Shown here: positions 58,875 to 64,000 of the stretch, piece after piece | Numbering within the stretch: position 1 is the stretch's first letter | Layout of the letters: the number at the start of each line of letters is the position of its first letter | From: Rhabditophanes sp. KR3021 | Taxonomy: Eukaryota > Nematoda > Chromadorea > Rhabditida > Alloionematidae | Direction: 5' to 3' | Assembly: GCA_963281155.1 (NCBI GenBank) | Contig: CAUJLY010000003.1 | Location: 4,030,001 to 4,094,000, forward strand | Length of the DNA stretch: 64,000 nt | The notes under the pieces: generated by a model | Seen by the model: only the letters and a program-made list of their open reading frames with translations | Told to the model about the DNA's origin: nothing | Database searches by the model: none | Program-made: the position numbers and the translations under genes

Positions 58875-60540
58875 TTACGCATAATAGTTTTGGGGTGCAT
58901 TAAAGGTATTATCAAGAATCAAAAAGCTTTTCAAATCTGAGTAGTTTTGGAAATAAATAAATGTTGTAAGTGTATTTGCTCTATTAATTATCTTGTGAGG
59001 CATCAATTGTCCATCACCACTTCTAAATATCTCTCCACATTTACAACTACTAGAATTGTAAAAGGCATGATTCGGGCAATCAACAGCAAGTACACCTAAC
59101 GATTTAGGATATTCAAGAAGTCCATATTGGCAAGAATGACGTAAAATTACTAAATTAGAAAATTGAAGGAAATATTGGGTTGGAAAATAAAAATTCAATT
59201 CACTTATAATGTTGAAATTGAATACCATGGATAGTATATGAGGCAGTAAGGTTGGAAGCCTATCAATTTGGTCCGCGAAAGAGGTTATGGCATTTTCAAG
59301 TTTTAGATGAGAGATATGCCTAGGCAAATGATCAAATACACTGGCAATTGTTGGAGGACTAATTTCAACACAGCTTTGATTGAATTTGAGATACAGTTTG
59401 TTGAGACTCTCGGTATTTTGAAATTGTTCCATAATCTTCGCCATTTCTTGTGCTTCAAATTGGCACGGAAAATTGATATTTAAGGTTCTCAACTTATCCA
59501 AACTTTTCCACTCAAATTTAGGAGCATTTACAATTGGTCTCCCATTTTCTTGTAGATTTTCAGCTTCTAGAGCCAATTGAAGAGACAACTTTGTGATATC
59601 TGGGATGGTTGCAAATGAATAATCTCCTATTTCAGTCATTGTGTGCTCATCAGCATCAAAGTTCAAAACAATCTTCTTGTCGAAGCACAATTCAAATAAT
59701 TTCTGCATTGTTCCCATTTCTTTGCTTCTATCACCGAATTCTCCATGCAAAAACAACAACTCTAATCTTGGATTTGGACGTTCAGACAAGATACTTAGAA
59801 ACTGAGCCAATAAATCACTGTTCACATTTGAAAAGATTTTGAGCGAGTGCACAACTACTTTAAAATGATTGAGACTTCTGAATCTCTCAAACAAATGAGC
59901 AAACAAGTATTTGTTTTCTATCTGTTCAAGTAAAGCTTCAATTGCTAATCCGTCTATTTTCTCTACATAGTCAGATTCCATTTGTTTAATTGACTCAAGC
60001 GAATTGATGTACGTCTCTTCATTATCGCATCCTTGCAAGGAGAAATTATTTAAGACCAAATCGTCACTTTGACTCGTTCTGCGCGTAAAAACAAACTTTA
60101 ATGTCTTTATGCATCTATTAATCTTAACAATTGTGGTCACTACATCCTTTACTTGCGCAATGGAGGTTTTTATTAACTGTCCATCAAAAACAACTCTCAG
60201 CGAATCAGATAATCTGATTTGATTGCCATAATTTTCCAAATATAAAGCCAAGTTTCGGGCATTGCTTAAATCTACTCCATCAAATGTAATAAACAAATCT
60301 GTTGCATTAATCTAAATTTTGTGTTCAAAGTATGGCCATTAATAAACTTACTGAATCAATATAAATGTCAGGGCTCGTAACATGTTCCGCGAACACTTTG
60401 CTTTGCTTATTGGTAATGGATCTAACATACTTGTTGAGCTTAACCATAGTACAATGATCCAAAGGGCTTTCAAGAAACTTTAATACATCTCCTACCGGCT
60501 CCAGATTAAATAAACCTAAAGATAAGACTGATTCTCCCAT
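58875..60540 (-). CDS. Uncharacterised protein with F-box-like N-terminus, 541 residues
   Basis: Exons 60352-60540 and 58875-60311 are joined in phase 0. The N-terminal LGLFNLEPVGDVLKFLESPL followed by VKLNKYVRSI has the leucine/proline and hydrophobic spacing of an F-box, as in many expanded nematode F-box families. The rest alternates leucine-rich strands and helices (for example LRTLNINFPCQF, ISHLKLENAITSF, LNKLYLKFNQS), suggesting a leucine-rich-repeat-like substrate-binding region. A cysteine pair SSSCKCGEIF lies near the C-terminus. If it is an F-box protein it would act as an SCF ubiquitin-ligase adaptor; this is inference. Confidence 0.6.
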
Positions 60541-61764
60541 CTTAAAATAGTATTACTTTAATGTTTATTTAAAAGTTTCAGGTGGTGTGTCTAACTTTTG
60601 GAAATACGTTTTATTTTTAAATTAAAAGCGGTAAGACATGTTATTTTTACTTTATATTATGACCTGCATTGACTTCCCTCGACATGCTTCCCGTTATTTA
60701 TGTACAAGTCTCATAATATTATGATGCTTTCAAAAATAACAAAAATAAATATATACGTTGGAGGAAAAAGATGGCTATTATGTGTCATATATATGTATTT
60801 ATCATATACTTGCATATTATAAATATCATCAAGAGATTCGTCGTTTGTGAATAAGTTAATTCATGTCTGGTATCAATGTCACTTTGCAACAATGAAAAAG
60901 TAATAAATATATTACGGCAATTACTCATGTGCCTATTCAAATTGTCGATTGGAACAATTTCCGCAATACGAAACCACTTTGTTTATTTTTACATCATTAG
61001 TGCTTTTAATGCAACATTTAGTGTCAATTCTTTTCGTTTCACTGCTAAAAATAATGAATAATGTATGAGGAGATAGGTCATTGGATGATAACATCATTCT
61101 ACAATCACAAATGACCTTTTGTGGCAAACCGGTTTATTTAGAAAAAGATTGGATATCAAAGTATGATTTCACAATAAATTAAATGGTACATGATGATATT
61201 CCATTTTGTGTCTATTTCAATTAAGAACTAAGGTCAAGATATGTTAAATAGCTTGTTTCAAACGCTAAATAACCGTGCAACTTGTCTCAATCACTATATA
61301 AAGTTATAGTAATGTGCTTAATTTGCCTAATTAAAAGAATGTCGGCTATACAAATTTAAAAGTATATACACTATTGGACTTTTTATATAAAAATAAAAAT
61401 ATATTGTAAGGATTTATTTGATAATAGTTAAAGTATAAATATGAAATAGTTATATTAATAATAATGGGACGGAATATGTTAAGTAAAATTCAATTATATC
61501 TTTAAAACGTCTTATTCATTTATCAAATTCGTTTGTGGCAATTTTATAATGCATCGGAGAGATCATTGGAGGTGCAAGAAAACAATTTTGATAATTTTAC
61601 CATTGCTTTGTCAAAAAGTGTGCGGCATCAACATAAAATTACGTGATTTAAGTGCAATGATTGGTGAACTTAAAAATTAATTGCTCAACTTGAAAGACTC
61701 AAACAATATAGATGAACATTCAAGTTAGTTTAATAACATAGTTGAACATCCAAACTAATCTAAA
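60541..61764. other. Intergenic region, 1.2 kb
   Basis: AT-rich sequence between the F-box-like gene start and the MEC-8-like gene stop. Only short frames without resemblance are present, and no RNA gene was seen. Confidence 0.5.
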
Positions 61765-64000
61765 CTAATTTGACACTTGCTGATTTGAATCCCCCATCCG
61801 TGATTTTGCAAATTCGATTCTAATTCCTCCTCTTTCTGAATTTGGCAAACTGAATCCATTTAAGGAACTTAAAACAGTCGCTGCTTGACGAACATCTTGA
61901 TATTCCACAAAAGCTACTGAGTTATTTGCTTTAGAATTAAGGCGCAATCTAGAAAACCCATTATTATATATGATATTTTTAAATTTTAATGTTTGTTGGT
62001 TGAATGTGCTCTATACCGACATTACGACGAGGCCTCATAAATGTGAATATTAGCTGAAAGTATTTATATTTTGGCGGTATTATGATGATAGCTTTATCAA
62101 TATCATTTGTGTACTTTAGCCCAGCAAGATCGCTTCATATTGGTGTTATTAACTACTATGTTTTAGATGTCATCAAGAGCAAGGATATGGAAAAGGAGAC
62201 TTTATATCTACTTATTACTTGATCCAACAAGAAACGGCGGATCTTGGTCAGTAGTGTGAAGAATGCGATCAGATTCATCGGCAAGACTGTACAATTTAAA
62301 GGAAGAATGACTGAACCTAGTAAAAACTTTGAAACAAAAGTTGATCTAAAGAAGGTGTTCGATATGGAAGATCATTTTATTAATGATGTCATCTTGGATC
62401 AGTCTTATGGAAAAAGTAAAATCACAGTCTTGCCGATGAAGTACTAACAGGAGGAATTCATTAGAGGCATCGAAGCCATTCTGATCAGAGTATTCAGACC
62501 TCAGAGCAAACACTCGGATCCCGGCAACCCTACCTTTGAAGATGCTGTTAAAATGGACTCGGAGCTAAACAGAAAGGCAGCTAATCTCATTATCAACGAT
62601 TTTGTGGATACTTCTAATTTTTAGCATTTGCAATTCTAATAAATAATTTGGTGATAGTATGTCTAATTCTAATAAAACACATTCTATCATGCTTGTACAT
62701 TTGTTGGTTAGTATGTTTGTTACTTGCCTTGAAAATCCCGGAAATCCTCTAAATAATGTCTTTATTTCCTCTTCGCCAACATTTGGTGGTAAATTTGCTA
62801 CGAATAATGTCGAGCATGGATGTACAGCATGCCCGTAATGATTTCCTCCAGCTGCTTGAGCAACAGCACTAGTCTGGGCAGCAATAGCAGCTGCTAATGA
62901 AGTGGTTGGAGAAGATCTCTGGGTTTTAGCAACGGTTGGAGTTGTTTGGTAAAATGCAAATTGAGGAAGTTGAGACAATGTTTGCAATGCCAAGTACGCA
63001 TTTGGATCTGTTAGCATTGCAACGTCAAACCCGAAATCAGGATAAAAGCCACTGGCTGCTGCTTGGCCTATAAATGGGGCTGTCAAATGATGATAAGGAG
63101 AATTAGCAGCTGCAGCCGCGGCAGAAATGGCCGCCGATGGATTTAAACCAGATGCAAGGGCAGCAGCACTTCCCGCACCACCATAAATTGACGTTGCTTG
63201 TGGAGGTGGTAGCATAATTGGTGGTGAATTTTGATTCTTAAGACGTGTGGTTTTGGTGTTTGCTTTAGCTAATTCTAGTCTAAGTGTTGCCCCATTTTCA
63301 GGACTAAAATAGATGTTTAATTATTATAAATAACATGAATAAAATGATGAGCTTTTTAAACAATAAACTTTTAGCGCCTTTACTTATCCTGGACTGGTTG
63401 GAGATTTGGAAATAAAGAGGTCTAGAAGGAGTTTTATGGCAAAGGTACACAATATCAATAATTGTATCACCTATTTTGTACTATTTTAATAAAAAGTTTT
63501 GATACCTTCTATTACTTACTCAAATTTAATTCCGTGAAGTTGTCTTTTTGCCTCCTCTGCTTCACATTTACTTGAGAATGTGACAAAGCCAACAGGTGTT
63601 GTTGTTTTGCCATGTTTGGAGGTGACTTTTAACTGTGATGTCTCATATCCTGAACGAAATAAAATTAATGATTAATTACATTTGGATATCAAACATTGAA
63701 ATTTTAATTTATTTCTTATATAAATGTAACGTATCATCACAAACATCAAAAATGCCTTCCACTGGGGAGTTTGCAAAATAACAGACAAACTTATTTAGGT
63801 GCTTGAAGCATCCATCAATGGTAATGAAAATCAGTAAATTTGCCAGAATTGTCTAATCAAATGGACTCAAATGTATGCCTTGTAAACTTTTCTAATTTTG
63901 TATTTTTTCGGAAAAAGTTTTATTAAATTACCTGGATAAGCCCTGAACAACAAATATAATTCACGTTGTTTAACGTCAAAAGGTAAGCCGGACACAAATA
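61765..64000 (-). CDS. mec-8: MEC-8 / RBPMS / Couch-potato-type RNA-binding protein, 3' part
   Basis: Partial: the gene continues past the right edge and its start is outside. Exons in transcript order are 63932-64000 (incomplete), 63521-63649, 62728-63303 and 61765-61948. The first RRM begins [20 protein letters not shown] and runs to [19 protein letters not shown] proline/alanine-rich linker follows ([22 protein letters not shown]). The second RRM starts [19 protein letters not shown] and ends in the last exon with [18 protein letters not shown]. The protein ends DSNQQVSN. The last intron (61949-62727) begins with GC (AG|GCAAGT); only this donor keeps [11 protein letters not shown] in frame. 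That intron also contains an antisense relic. Family members regulate splicing; the symbol reflects overall likeness to MEC-8. Confidence 0.88.
62190..62624 (+). pseudogene. Decayed antisense gene in the last intron of the MEC-8-like gene
   Basis: Frames on the plus strand begin near a candidate ATG at 62168, preceded by TATGTTTTAG and, further up, ATTGGTGTTA. They continue [17 protein letters not shown] and [17 protein letters not shown] to a stop. Then [32 protein letters not shown] and [16 protein letters not shown] follow, ending with a stop at 62624. The last part aligns over about 50 residues, without gaps, to the pyruvate kinase intron copy and shares its C-terminal half with the MAK16 intron copy. 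Confidence 0.6.

Noticed and set aside
1..64000. tRNA, rRNA, CRISPR or operon structures
   Set aside because: No tRNA B-box with matching acceptor stem, no rRNA-like sequence and no regularly spaced repeats; gene spacing of hundreds of bases gives no sign of nematode operons.

Overview
This window is AT-rich eukaryotic nuclear DNA, most likely from a nematode. The best single clue is the troponin C gene at 20344-21088, whose protein closely resembles my recollection of C. elegans PAT-10. Supporting clues are introns of about 40-60 bp ending in TTTTAG or TTTCAG, a secreted ShKT-plus-nitrobindin protein, a GT92 glycosyltransferase, a MEC-8-type RNA-binding protein, a BLI-3-type dual oxidase, and 3' splice sites placed just upstream of several start codons, as expected for spliced-leader trans-splicing. 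I cannot name the species.

Layout, left to right: pyruvate kinase (-, two alternative first exons) faces away from the glycogen debranching enzyme (+). Next come an M13 neprilysin-like metallopeptidase (+), troponin C (-), a 1071-residue C2H2 zinc-finger protein (-), a secreted ShKT/nitrobindin-like protein (+), MAK16 (-), the FACT subunit SPT16 (+), the RNA polymerase II subunit RPB2 (-), a GT92 glycosyltransferase (+), a dual oxidase (+), a nucleostemin-family GTPase (+), two small secreted or membrane-anchored proteins (-), an F-box-like protein (-), and the 3' part of a MEC-8/RBPMS-like RNA-binding protein (-, running off the right edge). Most are single-copy housekeeping or muscle/cuticle genes with no operon-like packing. 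Exon structures were worked out by hand from reading frame, family homology and splice consensus; nearly every summed exon set is a whole number of codons close to the family length.

The unusual layer sits inside the introns. At least ten introns carry decayed gene-like sequence, always on the strand opposite the host gene. The copies in the pyruvate kinase, MAK16 and MEC-8 introns share one C-terminal motif; the copies in the dual oxidase and nucleostemin introns share another; a copy in the debranching enzyme intron shows a GIY-YIG-like motif next to a CxxC finger. In three introns (two in the dual oxidase, one in nucleostemin) the foreign block starts with its own GT and ends with its own AG, and lies immediately after an intact 45-47 nt ancestral intron, exactly at (or one base past) the original AG|G junction. 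This is the behaviour expected of large, gene-bearing introner-like elements that hide themselves by splicing. One of them shares a nearly identical 245 bp segment with an intron of the GT92 gene, ending at the host 3' splice site in both. Three GC-AG introns occur among about 55 introns, which also looks high.
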